Part shown: positions 1 through 6,451 of the stretch, in pieces
How positions within the stretch are numbered: the first letter of the stretch is position 1
Layout: each line of letters begins with the position of its first letter
Source: CAMLDH01 sp966250375
GTDB taxonomy: Bacteria > Pseudomonadota > Gammaproteobacteria > Burkholderiales > Burkholderiaceae_D
Assembly (NCBI GenBank): GCA_966250375.1
Contig: CBINHE010000113.1
Coordinates: forward strand, 1 to 11,774
DNA: 11,774 nucleotides
Direction: 5' to 3'
Made by a program: the position numbers and the translations under genes
Notes under the pieces: model-generated
Told to the model about the DNA's origin: nothing
What the model saw: only the letters and a program-made list of their open reading frames with translations
The model's database searches: none

Positions 1-114
1 AGACGCTTCTTCCGGCGTATGGGAAGTTGATGCGGGCTGCTCAACACGATTATTCTCTGGCTCCGGGGACGGGAAACGAGGGGGGGAAGATCCATGCAAG
101 GGGAAATTGTTCAT
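1..114 (-). CDS. N-terminal fragment of a Pro/Ser-rich protein of unknown function (runs off left edge)
   Basis: An open frame runs on the minus strand from an ATG at 114-112 to the window edge without a stop, giving 38 residues. The stretch is rich in Pro, Ser, Glu and Asn, with few hydrophobics and no signal peptide or membrane helix, so it reads as a disordered N-terminal tail. Only a weak ribosome-binding site precedes the ATG, so the start is provisional. Compared without gaps to the ankyrin protein at 3654-5069, it shares Met1, Leu6, Pro12, a basic residue at 13, a large hydrophobic at 14, Pro15, Pro19, Glu20 and Pro27. That suggests, but does not prove, a common N-terminal targeting region. 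The function cannot be assigned from so short a piece, and the frame may be fortuitous. Confidence 0.42.
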   Translation of the reverse strand, partial: MNNFPLHGSSPPRFPSPEPENNRVEQPASTSHTPEEAS

Positions 115-200
115 ATCAAAGGTAAATTTGGTTGCTTTTGTCTTTGCAAGTTAGGTTATGCAGCGCCCCTGAATGTGGGGGGTGATTCGCGGCGCTTGAC

Positions 201-216
201 CCCCTACTCGTAGGGG
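201..216. repeat. Short hairpin (CCCCTAC/GTAGGGG)
   Basis: Seven-base arms CCCCTAC and GTAGGGG flank two bases, or six-base arms flank a CTCG tetraloop. It lies about 90 bases upstream of the minus-strand start at 114. There is no T-tract on either side, so it is not a standard intrinsic terminator. Its role is unknown. Confidence 0.4.
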
Positions 217-706
217 CTCCGTGATCTGCGCAAATGCCACTTGGCACCCGGAACATGACAGATGAAATCGAGGGTTTTTCCTGTTCACAAGACGGGAGGC
301 GGCGCCATGACAGTCGCTATGACAACGACGAGAAATCGGTGCCAACGATTGACAATGGGTTCTCTGCCAAGCAGGAAAGACGCGATTTCATGTCACGGTC
401 TGGGGGGCAGCTTGAGATAAGTAGGATGCGCTTGAAAATGGTTCCATCATGCAAATATTTTCCTGATCGCGGCGCTGCAACTCATTGCCATGCCATGACA
501 TGCTACCGCCCGCCTTTGCGCGAATTTTGGCCGGCACTTTTCGGCGTATGCGGAGGGTTTCTGCAGTAAAACGTGAACAGTCGCGGAAGCGGCGCGGCAT
601 TATTTATATGGGCTATTCCAGAGCACCAAATCGGACATGGAAGAGATGTCGGAAGTCATGAAAAAATCTGGCGCAGGCGGCATAAGGTCCGCTTGCACAA
701 GCTCTC

Positions 707-718
707 GGCTTGCAAGCC
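707..718. repeat. 12-bp palindrome GGCTTGCAAGCC (copy 1)
   Basis: A perfect 12-base palindrome whose identical core recurs at 6380-6391 inside a longer palindrome. Both copies are intergenic and downstream of genes, which suggests a dispersed repeat family rather than a site specific to one gene. Confidence 0.5.
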
Positions 719-733
719 AAGAGACGCAAGGCA

Positions 734-765
734 AGTGAGTCATTGAGCGCTCAATCGCGCTCACT
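734..765. repeat. Nested hairpin downstream of the PfpI-like gene
   Basis: A perfect 14-base palindrome (742-755, ATTGAGCGCTCAAT) is flanked by a second pair of complementary hexamers, AGTGAG at 734-739 and CTCACT at 760-765. It sits immediately past the stop codon of the minus-strand gene ending at 769, where a terminator would be expected. It lacks a T-tract, so Rho-independent termination is doubtful. It could instead be an mRNA 3'-end stabiliser. Confidence 0.4.
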
Positions 766-768
766 CGT

Positions 769-1371
769 TTAACTGCTCACACCAATCCCCCTTGACTGTT
801 CATCCTGCGTGCCGCGCGTACTCATGCTCAAACGTTGCGACAGCAACTCCAGCATCTTGTCGTTGAACGTCGGAATGTCGGCCGGTTTGCGGCTGCTGAC
901 CAGATTCGCATCGACCACCACCTGCTGATCGATCCAATTGCCGCCCGCATTGCGGATGTCATCCTGCAAGGTCGGCCAACTGGTCAGCGTGCGTCCTTTT
1001 ACCAGTCCGGCCGACACCAGCAGCCACGGCGCATGGCAAATTGCCGCGATGGGTTTGCCTTCCTGCTGCATGCGTTGCACAAATTGCTGCGCCTGCGGAA
1101 TGATCCGAATCTGGTCGGCATTGATCGCGCCGCCGGGTAACAGCACCGCATCGAAGTCATCCGGGTCCGCTTCATCGAAAGTCAGGTCAATGTCGAACTG
1201 ATCGGCTTTGACATCGTGATGAAAGCCTTGCACCTTGCCCTGCTTGTTCGAAATGATTTTTGAACTCGCGCCGGCGCTATCCAATGCTTCGCGTGGCCCG
1301 GTCAGTTCGACTTGCTCGAAATCATCGGTCACCAAAATCGCAATGTTCATTCCTGCCAGTATATGTTCCAT
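769..1371 (-). CDS. DJ-1/PfpI family protein (type 1 glutamine amidotransferase-like domain; YhbO/PH1704-like)
   Basis: A 200-residue cytoplasmic protein of the PfpI branch of the DJ-1 superfamily, at the usual length. The acidic residue Glu18 lies in the first strand-turn segment (TDDFEQVE), LLPGG follows at residues 77-81, and the nucleophile elbow AAICHAPW places Cys112 and His113. Asp86 lies where PfpI proteins usually carry a third acidic catalytic residue. Family members are described as stress-induced proteases or as protein and nucleotide deglycases acting on methylglyoxal adducts; which applies here is inference. The ATG at 1371 is chosen because CAGGAG lies seven bases upstream. The internal Met at residue 8 has only a crowded Shine-Dalgarno sequence. 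About 20 C-terminal residues (TRGTQDEQSRGIGVSS) extend past the domain. The gene is transcribed divergently from the aminopeptidase and appears monocistronic. Confidence 0.9.
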   Translation of the reverse strand: MEHILAGMNIAILVTDDFEQVELTGPREALDSAGASSKIISNKQGKVQGFHHDVKADQFDIDLTFDEADPDDFDAVLLPGGAINADQIRIIPQAQQFVQRMQQEGKPIAAICHAPWLLVSAGLVKGRTLTSWPTLQDDIRNAGGNWIDQQVVVDANLVSSRKPADIPTFNDKMLELLSQRLSMSTRGTQDEQSRGIGVSS

Positions 1372-1535
1372 GATTACGCTCCTGATTTACACTCCTGATC
1401 GATGTGGAAACACCATGTAGAAAATGAGTCAACAACGCAGCAAAAGTTCGATCGATACGTGCCTGCCGAATTCAATCGTCCTATCATGTTTGCATCACGG
1501 ATTTATCCGGATCACTATCACGGGGCCAATTTCCT
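1372..1535. other. Divergent intergenic region between the PfpI-like and aminopeptidase genes
   Basis: These 164 bases must hold the promoters for both flanking genes. I see a Shine-Dalgarno sequence for the PfpI-like gene, including two CAGGAG copies upstream of its ATG, but no -35/-10 pair close enough to consensus to call for either direction. Only a poor Shine-Dalgarno sequence precedes the aminopeptidase ATG. Confidence 0.5.
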
Positions 1536-3350
1536 ATGGATACTCTGCACGCCACTTTCGCGACCACTCGCGCCCGCATCCAGCTTCTGCGTCAGGCCAT
1601 GCAACGCAACAATATCGATGCTTGCCTGATTCCGTCCGCCGATCCGCATTTATCCGAATATCTGCCGGCGCGCTGGCAAGGGCGCGAATGGCTGTCCGGC
1701 TTTACCGGTTCGGTCGGCACCTTGATCGTCACGACTGACTTTGCCGGTTTGTGGGTTGATGGCCGTTACTGGTCGCAAGCGGAAACACAACTGCTCGGCA
1801 CCGGCATTACGCTGATGAAAATCCCGGCAGGAAATAGCCAGCTGCATATCGAATGGCTGGCCGGCAATCTGGCGGCGGGGCAGACTGTCGCCGTCGATGG
1901 GGCAGTGCTGGGATTGGCTGGCGCGCGCCTGCTGGAGCAGGCGTTGAGCGCGCACGGCGCCAAGCTGCGCATTGACTGCGATTTGCTCAATGACATCTGG
2001 CCCGACCGGCCATCACTGCCGACGCCGCCTGTGTATGAACACGTCGCGCCGCATGCGACCAAGCCGCGCGCCGACAAACTGGCGGCGTTGCGCAACGCGA
2101 TGCGGTCGCATGGCGCCGACTGGTACTTCATTTCGACGCTGGACGACATCGCGTATTTGTTCAACCTGCGCGGCGCCGACGTCAGCTACAACCCGATTTT
2201 TGTCGCGCATGCGCTAGTCGGACTGCAGCGCGCCACTCTGTTCGTGGCTGAAGGCAAAGTGCCGGATGCGTTGCGCGCCAAGCTGGCTGCCGATGGCGTC
2301 GATATCGCGCCGTATGCACAGACCACCGCGGCATTGGCGGCGCTGGCGGCCGACAGCACGCTATTGATCGATCCGCGCCGCATCACGCTCGGCCTGGGCA
2401 AGGCAATTCCGGCCACGGTGCAAGTGGTGGAGGCGATCAACCCCACCACCATTGCCAAGTCGCGCAAGAGCGACGCTGAAGCCGTGCATGTGCGTGCCGC
2501 GATGGAGCAGGACGGCGCTGCCTTGTGTGAATTCTTTGCCTGGCTGGAACAGGCGCTCGGCCACGAGACCATCACCGAGCTGACCATCGATGAGCGCATT
2601 ACTGCCGCGCGCGCTTGCCGTCCCGGTTTTGTCAGTTGCAGCTTCGGCACGATTGCCGGCTTCAATGCCAATGGCGCGATGCCGCATTACCATGCGACCC
2701 AAAAAGCACACGCCACGATCGAAGGCGACGGCTTGCTGCTGATTGACTCGGGCGCGCAATATCTGGGCGGCACCACCGACATCACACGTGTGGTGCCGAT
2801 CGGCCAGCCCTCGGCGGCGCAAAAGCGCGACTTCACGCTGGTGCTGAAAGGCGTGATCGCGCTGTCCGCCACCCGTTTTCCGCGCGGCGCAAAATCACCG
2901 ATGCTGGACGCCATCGCGCGTGCACCGATCTGGGCTGCCGGTATCGACTACGGCCACGGCACCGGCCATGGTGTTGGCTACTTCATGAACGTGCATGAAG
3001 GGCCGCAAGTGATCTCCGCCACCGCGATGCCGGAGCCGCACACCGCGATGGAGCCCGGCATGATCACATCGATCGAGCCCGGCATTTATCGCCCCGGAAA
3101 ATGGGGTGTGCGCATCGAAAACCTGGTGTTGAACCAGAGCGCGGAGACGACGGAATTCGGCGAGTTCCTGCGCTTCGAAACACTGACCCTGTGTCCGATC
3201 GACACCCGCTGCATCGACTTGGACCTGATGCGGGCCGACGAAATCGCGTGGCTGAACGACTACCATGCAACGACGCGCGCACGTCTGTCGCCGCATGTGA
3301 CGGGCAATGCCAAAGCGTGGCTGGAAAAGCGGACGCAGGCGGTGCCATGA
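1536..3350 (+). CDS. pepP: Large Xaa-Pro aminopeptidase (aminopeptidase P, M24B, XPNPEP1-like)
   Basis: A 604-residue cytosolic metallopeptidase that removes the N-terminal residue from peptides with Pro in second position. The length matches the large, three-domain aminopeptidase P class best known from eukaryotic XPNPEP1, not the roughly 440-residue E. coli PepP, so the symbol is used loosely. Two creatinase-like N-terminal domains (about 10-160 and 175-310) precede the pita-bread catalytic domain (about 315-545) and a C-terminal extension of about 55 residues. The whole dimetal site is present: Asp404 (LLIDSG), Asp415 (GTTDIT), His478 (GHGTGHG), Glu514 (SIEPG) and Glu528 (RIEN). The catalytic His384 (MPHYH) and His487 (VHEGP) are also present. 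Their spacing parallels the human enzyme. The ATG at 1536 puts the N-terminus where the family begins, although its ribosome-binding site is weak. No operon partner is visible. Confidence 0.95.
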   Translation: MDTLHATFATTRARIQLLRQAMQRNNIDACLIPSADPHLSEYLPARWQGREWLSGFTGSVGTLIVTTDFAGLWVDGRYWSQAETQLLGTGITLMKIPAGNSQLHIEWLAGNLAAGQTVAVDGAVLGLAGARLLEQALSAHGAKLRIDCDLLNDIWPDRPSLPTPPVYEHVAPHATKPRADKLAALRNAMRSHGADWYFISTLDDIAYLFNLRGADVSYNPIFVAHALVGLQRATLFVAEGKVPDALRAKLAADGVDIAPYAQTTAALAALAADSTLLIDPRRITLGLGKAIPATVQVVEAINPTTIAKSRKSDAEAVHVRAAMEQDGAALCEFFAWLEQALGHETITELTIDERITAARACRPGFVSCSFGTIAGFNANGAMPHYHATQKAHATIEGDGLLLIDSGAQYLGGTTDITRVVPIGQPSAAQKRDFTLVLKGVIALSATRFPRGAKSPMLDAIARAPIWAAGIDYGHGTGHGVGYFMNVHEGPQVISATAMPEPHTAMEPGMITSIEPGIYRPGKWGVRIENLVLNQSAETTEFGEFLRFETLTLCPIDTRCIDLDLMRADEIAWLNDYHATTRARLSPHVTGNAKAWLEKRTQAVP

Positions 3351-3354
3351 TTTG

Positions 3355-3384
3355 CTCCCCTCTCCCGCTTGCGGGAGAGGGGAG
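3355..3384. repeat. GC-rich perfect inverted repeat just after the aminopeptidase stop codon
   Basis: Fourteen-base arms, CTCCCCTCTCCCGC and GCGGGAGAGGGGAG, are separated by TT and begin four bases after the TGA of the aminopeptidase gene. This resembles the dispersed stem-loops found at gene ends in many Beta- and Gammaproteobacteria. No T-run follows the stem, so any terminator activity would be non-canonical. mRNA 3'-end protection is the more likely role, by inference. Confidence 0.65.
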
Positions 3385-3399
3385 TCGAGCGCGCCCGCC

Positions 3400-3486
3400 G
3401 TTCCCATTCGCCAGGTCTGGATTCGCGATCCGCTGGGGCGCTTCGAGACACAGGCATTGTTGTGTACCGATGAGCGTGCGACACCT
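3400..3486 (+). pseudogene. Transposase remnant (internal DDE-transposase fragment)
   Basis: One plus-strand frame encodes the short run QVWIRDPLGRFETQALLCTD. I recognise it as closely resembling a conserved internal block (RDPxGRFxxQALLCTD) of a widespread bacterial DDE transposase family. Nothing of the family's N-terminus or of the following block (typically a WFVxRW motif and a stretch ending in QRQWSD) is present, and the frame stops at 3520-3522, so this is a dead scrap. Terminal inverted repeats and target duplications are not visible. The identification rests on motif memory, and a homology search should settle it. Confidence 0.55.
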
Positions 3487-3653
3487 CGGGGACCGATGGG
3501 AGGGAAGACTGCGTGCAAATGATGTTGAGCTTGCGTGCCTTGCCACGGACCGAGACACGCTGGCGCAGTTCTGGCCGAAGATCGTGTAATACGGCGTGCC
3601 CGATGCAAGGCATGTTTGAGACTTGCATCAAATTCAGGCCGTACCATGCATTA
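3487..3653. other. Short non-coding stretch with a possible second gene scrap
   Basis: After the transposase scrap, a different frame (about 3515-3589) encodes DVELACLATDRDTLAQFWPKIV and ends at a TAA at 3587-3589. It reads like the C-terminus of a lost gene, but I cannot name it and it has no own start or ribosome-binding site. The remaining bases lead into the 3' end of the ankyrin gene on the other strand. No terminator with a T-tract is evident for that gene. Confidence 0.3.
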
Positions 3654-5069
3654 CTATCTCAGTGGAATTCCCAATTCTCTCCTCTTGTCTGAATCGAGAT
3701 CTAACCTATCTGCAGCCTCCATGATATCGGCAGGAAGAATGCCTTGTCGGACATGAGCATTCTTTAACATTGACATCACAAACGCATAACCCGGAAGCGC
3801 AGTTATAGGCCCATCCAGCAAATTTTCAAACGCAGTCTTCCCATTATGTGCTCGCTGATGGTGGGCGACGCGATTATTCTCCAATAGCGCATGGAAGGCC
3901 GACCTGTCTGCAAATTCCGACTGGGATGTCGTCGCAAGGAAAAACGGTGTACGCCCCTGGTTGTCCGGCAGATTGACATTGACACTTCGATTCGCCAGCA
4001 AGGCCTCGGAGACATGAGGGTCGGTTCTCAGTATCGCGCAGGCAAGCGCTGTATAACCATGCTTATTCTCTTGTAAATTGGGGTTTAACCGACGATTTCC
4101 CAACAGCGCATGGGTAATATGCAGACGCTCCCAGCCGCCCTTTTCCGCAACATGATGAAGTGGTGTATAACCCTTGTCGTCGGCCAGATTGGGGTCGACT
4201 CGAGCATCCTTCAAAAGAGTTGCGACGGTGTTGAATTTGTCATTCAGTGCCGCGCTGGCGAGCGGTGTAATACCATTCTTGTCCGATAGATTGGGGTCGA
4301 CCCGGGCATCCTTCAGAAGGACAGCGACGACGTTGGGATGGTTATTTGCCGCTGCATGGTGAAGCGGTGTTTTACCATCTGGTCCTCGCATATCAGGAAG
4401 GGTATCGTCATTCTCCAGCAAGGCCCTTACGGCGCCGACATGATCGTTTTCCGCAGCATAACTAAGCGGCGTGCGGCCATTCTTGTCTGGCAGATTGGGG
4501 TTGGCCTGAGCCTCCAGCAACTTATTGATGATATCGAAACGGCCCTTTTCCGCCGCGTAGCTGAGCGGCGTGCGGCCATTATTGTCCGCTTGGTTAATCT
4601 TGACATGAGGATTGGCCAGCAGCGTTTCCACAATGTCGAAATGGCCCCCTGTCACTGCATAGCTAAGCGGCGTGCGGCCATTATTGTCCAGCGTATCAGG
4701 CTTGACATTGGGATTGGCCAGCAGCGCTTTGACGATGTCAGGATGGCCTTTTTCCGCCGCGCAGCTAAGTGGTGTTCTGCCGCTCTTGTTCTTTTTCTCG
4801 GGATTGTCGTGCTTTGCAAGCAAGGACTGGACTGCGGCGAGGTCGCCTTGATTGACAGCCAGGTGCAATGGGGTATTGGCTTCATGCCAGGTAGAGACCA
4901 AATTCGCTGTTGCGCGGAAAAATCTGCCGGTGGCCGCAGGGCCTTCTTTTTTTTCCGGCTGCCTTGACGTGCCTTCTCCTGTGGCGCGGGGCAACAGGGA
5001 TTGCTCCATTTCCGGCACGTCAACAGGTATCTTGGGGGAGAAAAATGAAGGCAAATTTACAGGACGCAT
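3654..5069 (-). CDS. Ankyrin-repeat protein, possible secreted or host-directed effector
   Basis: A 471-residue protein. Residues 1-60 are Pro/Ser/Glu/Lys-rich and probably disordered. About eleven ankyrin repeats follow, beginning near residues 65, 97, 130, 164, 197, 231, 265, 299, 337, 371 and 409, the last degenerate. An acidic/basic tail without repeats ends at 471. Repeats 2-5 share the hallmark GRTPLS(Y/C)A, and two units share LLKDARVDPNL, indicating recent internal duplication. There is no signal peptide, membrane helix or recognisable enzyme domain. The start at 5069 is preferred over in-frame upstream Mets because AAAGGA lies nine bases before it. The gene looks less GC-rich than its neighbours, which hints at transfer. 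Ankyrin arrays bind proteins; secretion into a eukaryotic host is inference only, and a cytoplasmic scaffold or antitoxin-like role is also possible. Confidence 0.85.
   Translation of the reverse strand: MRPVNLPSFFSPKIPVDVPEMEQSLLPRATGEGTSRQPEKKEGPAATGRFFRATANLVSTWHEANTPLHLAVNQGDLAAVQSLLAKHDNPEKKNKSGRTPLSCAAEKGHPDIVKALLANPNVKPDTLDNNGRTPLSYAVTGGHFDIVETLLANPHVKINQADNNGRTPLSYAAEKGRFDIINKLLEAQANPNLPDKNGRTPLSYAAENDHVGAVRALLENDDTLPDMRGPDGKTPLHHAAANNHPNVVAVLLKDARVDPNLSDKNGITPLASAALNDKFNTVATLLKDARVDPNLADDKGYTPLHHVAEKGGWERLHITHALLGNRRLNPNLQENKHGYTALACAILRTDPHVSEALLANRSVNVNLPDNQGRTPFFLATTSQSEFADRSAFHALLENNRVAHHQRAHNGKTAFENLLDGPITALPGYAFVMSMLKNAHVRQGILPADIMEAADRLDLDSDKRRELGIPLR
4461..4682. repeat. Near-identical tandem DNA repeats inside the ankyrin gene
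   Basis: An 18-20 base block around AGCGGCGTGCGGCCATT recurs at about 4461-4481, 4561-4580 and 4663-4682. The spacing of 100-102 bases matches the ankyrin unit plus small length differences. A more diverged version lies near 4764. The blocks encode NGRTPLSYA on the minus strand. DNA-level identity at the same codons indicates recent unit duplication or gene conversion and makes the array prone to expansion or contraction. Confidence 0.75.
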
Positions 5070-5129
5070 ATTAAAAATTCCTTTAATCATCGATTCGTTA
5101 TTTGAGATTACTAACCGGCAATATGTCAG

Positions 5130-5144
5130 AATGATCCGATCATT
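5130..5144. promoter_or_regulatory. 15-bp dyad upstream of the ankyrin gene (candidate operator)
   Basis: AATGATCCGATCATT is a perfect inverted repeat with seven-base arms around a single central base. It is centred about 68 bases upstream of the chosen ankyrin start, where a transcription-factor site would be expected. No matching regulator gene is next to it. The role is inferred from symmetry and position only. Confidence 0.35.
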
Positions 5145-5195
5145 GCTTTCAGTGGTGGGTGTGTGGTTATTGCTGCCATGGAGTTCCATTTTTTG

Positions 5196-5212
5196 TTTTT
5201 TGCCGCAAAAAA
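5196..5212. promoter_or_regulatory. 17-bp AT-rich dyad in the divergent ankyrin / HMG-CoA lyase region
   Basis: TTTTTTGC and GCAAAAAA flank one central C. It lies about midway between the divergent starts at 5069 and 5312. The T- and A-tracts could give curved DNA or a binding site. As RNA it would also form a hairpin, but it sits upstream of both genes, so a terminator is unlikely. Confidence 0.35.
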
Positions 5213-5236
5213 ATGGGGAACTATGAGAGCAAAAAA

Positions 5237-5258
5237 ATCTTCATTGCATTGCGAAGAT
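5237..5258. promoter_or_regulatory. Inverted repeat ATCTTC-N10-GAAGAT upstream of the HMG-CoA lyase gene
   Basis: Six-base arms are separated by ten bases (ATTGCATTGC, itself a doubled ATTGC) and centred about 65 bases upstream of the lyase ATG. One-helical-turn spacing between half-sites suits a dimeric regulator, but six-base arms can easily occur by chance. Confidence 0.25.
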
Positions 5259-5311
5259 GAGTAAATACCCATGTATTGCAAGCGTGGTCGACCGTACAAA
5301 AGGATACTGAG

Positions 5312-6223
5312 ATGGCCCTACCCGATAAAGTCAAAATCGTTGAAGTCGGTCCGCGCGACGGCTTGCAGAATGAAAAAGAAACCATCACGGCCGATGTCAA
5401 GATCGAGCTCGTCAATCGCCTGACGCAGGCCGGATTCCCCAACATCGAAGCGGCCTCCTTCGTGTCGCCGAAATGGGTGCCGCAAATGGCGACCTCGGCC
5501 GAGGTAATGGTGGGCATTGCGCGCACGCCGGGCGTGATTTATTCCGCATTGACGCCGAACATGAAAGGCTTCGAAGCCGCGCTTGCCGTGAAAGCGGATG
5601 AAGTGGTGATCTTCGGCTCCGCATCGGAAGCGTTTTCGCAAAAGAACATCAATTGCTCGATCGCGGAATCGATCGAACGCTTCCGCGAAGTCGCGCAAGC
5701 AGCCAAACAGCACAACATCCGTTTGCGCGGCAGCATCAGTTGTGCGTTCGGCTGCCCGTACCAAGGCGATGTGTCGCCGGACAGTGTGGCCGACGTGGTG
5801 CGGCGCATGCGCGAATTAGGATGTGACGAAATCGATATTGCCGACACCATTGGTGTCGGCACACCGAAAAAAGTGCAAGCGGTGATGACGCGTGTCGCGC
5901 AAGAGTTTGCCATCGAGCGCTTGTCTGGCCATTTTCACGACACCTATGGTCAGGCGCTGGCGAATATCTATGCGAGCCTGGAAGTCGGCATTGCGATCTT
6001 CCATTCAGCGGTCGCCGGTCTCGGCGGTTGTCCATATGCGAAGGGCGCAACCGGCAATGTAGCGTCGGAAGATGTGCTGTATCTGCTCCAGGGCTTGAGC
6101 ATTGAAACCGGCATCGACCTGAATGCGGTGGTCGACGCCGGGCAATTCATTTCGCAACATCTCGGACGCAAGGCGGTCAGCCGGGCGGGCAATGCGATTG
6201 CGGCCAAACGCGTCAGGATTTGA
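5312..6223 (+). CDS. Hydroxymethylglutaryl-CoA lyase
   Basis: A 303-residue cytosolic TIM-barrel enzyme of the HMGL-like family that cleaves 3-hydroxy-3-methylglutaryl-CoA to acetyl-CoA and acetoacetate, the last step of leucine breakdown. Every catalytic position known from the human enzyme is present with a constant offset of 26: Arg15 and Asp16 (GPRDGLQNE), His207 and His209 (GHFHD), the signature Cys240 in GLGGCPYAKGATGN, Asn249 and Glu253. The length is standard for bacterial forms without a transit peptide. The ATG at 5312 is favoured over an in-frame upstream ATG at 5276 because AAAGGA lies seven bases before it and homologues begin here. It stands alone, without the isovaleryl-CoA dehydrogenase or methylcrotonyl-CoA carboxylase genes it often accompanies, so its supply genes must lie elsewhere. 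Confidence 0.95.
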   Translation: MALPDKVKIVEVGPRDGLQNEKETITADVKIELVNRLTQAGFPNIEAASFVSPKWVPQMATSAEVMVGIARTPGVIYSALTPNMKGFEAALAVKADEVVIFGSASEAFSQKNINCSIAESIERFREVAQAAKQHNIRLRGSISCAFGCPYQGDVSPDSVADVVRRMRELGCDEIDIADTIGVGTPKKVQAVMTRVAQEFAIERLSGHFHDTYGQALANIYASLEVGIAIFHSAVAGLGGCPYAKGATGNVASEDVLYLLQGLSIETGIDLNAVVDAGQFISQHLGRKAVSRAGNAIAAKRVRI

Positions 6224-6345
6224 TCCGGGATTTTTCGGGTATCCGGATGTGGGTGTGTCTCACACAGAAATCAGTAACTTAGGCGACGGAGAGCCTACGT
6301 GTTCCCGCCCTTTCAAGGGGAGGGCTAGGGGTGGAGCAGGGGTTT

Positions 6346-6363
6346 CGCGGGACATGTCCCGCG
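6346..6363. repeat. 18-bp perfect palindrome CGCGGGACATGTCCCGCG
   Basis: A perfect palindrome with no spacer, followed after 11 bases by another one. It is intergenic between convergent genes, so operator function is unlikely. It is better read as part of a dispersed repeat. Confidence 0.6.
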
Positions 6364-6374
6364 CCTGCGGAACG

Positions 6375-6396
6375 ACACAGGCTTGCAAGCCTGTGT
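6375..6396. repeat. 22-bp perfect palindrome containing GGCTTGCAAGCC (copy 2)
   Basis: Perfect symmetry over 22 bases, with the 12-base core GGCTTGCAAGCC that also occurs at 707-718. It appears to be part of a dispersed palindromic repeat of this genome. Confidence 0.6.
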
Positions 6397-6410
6397 GCGC
6401 CCTGCAAGGG

Positions 6411-6451
6411 GGGATGGGGTAAATCCTCCGAGTTAAACCAATCCCCATCCC
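6411..6451. repeat. Inverted repeat GGGATGGGG / CCCCATCCC
   Basis: Nine-base perfect arms at 6411-6419 and 6443-6451 enclose a 23-base loop, 18 bases from the dioxygenase stop codon. It could act as an mRNA end structure for either convergent gene. There is no T-run on the dioxygenase strand after the stem. Confidence 0.45.

Larger units (their letters stand above)
115..768. other. Gene-poor intergenic region, no convincing gene
   Basis: About 650 bases without a recognisable gene. Two overlapping open frames (234-569 plus, 388-600 minus) encode low-complexity Arg/Cys/His-rich products with no motif and no good ribosome-binding site, and I regard them as chance. The left part should contain the promoter of the edge gene that starts at 114, but I see no clear -35/-10 pair. 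A small hairpin lies at 201-216, and palindromes occur at 707-718 and 742-755. No tRNA-like or rRNA-like segment is visible. Confidence 0.6.

Noticed and set aside
239..254. TGGCAC-like sigma-54 (-24) element
   Set aside because: The matching -12 GC at the required spacing is absent (it reads CA), and no gene starts at a suitable distance.
234..569. 111-residue plus-strand open frame in the left intergenic region
   Set aside because: Composition is Arg/Cys/His/Met-rich without a motif, there is no good ribosome-binding site, and a competing minus-strand frame overlaps it. I see no support for coding.
2895..3647. 250-residue minus-strand frame opposite the aminopeptidase 3' end
   Set aside because: It is antisense to a gene with a complete catalytic site and spans the hairpin and transposase scrap. 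It is Arg/His-rich, as GC-rich shadow frames usually are.
4461..4790. Regularly spaced repeats of about 100 bases that might suggest a CRISPR-like array
   Set aside because: The spacing equals an ankyrin unit, the repeats encode GRTPLSYA in frame, and the intervening sequence is also conserved coding sequence.
4338..4967. 209-residue plus-strand frame with internal similarity between segments
   Set aside because: It is the antisense shadow of the ankyrin repeats, and its internal similarity simply mirrors their DNA repeats.
5070..5189. 40-residue N-terminal extension of the ankyrin protein from upstream in-frame Met codons
   Set aside because: AAAGGA is positioned for the ATG at 5069, and the extension would cover the 15-bp dyad and likely promoter region.
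5070..5311. hrpII-type box (TTCG-N16-TTCG) expected for betaproteobacterial type III effectors
   Set aside because: I looked for it upstream of the ankyrin gene and the edge gene on the proper strand and did not find it. This weakens a type III reading, though regulation differs among groups.
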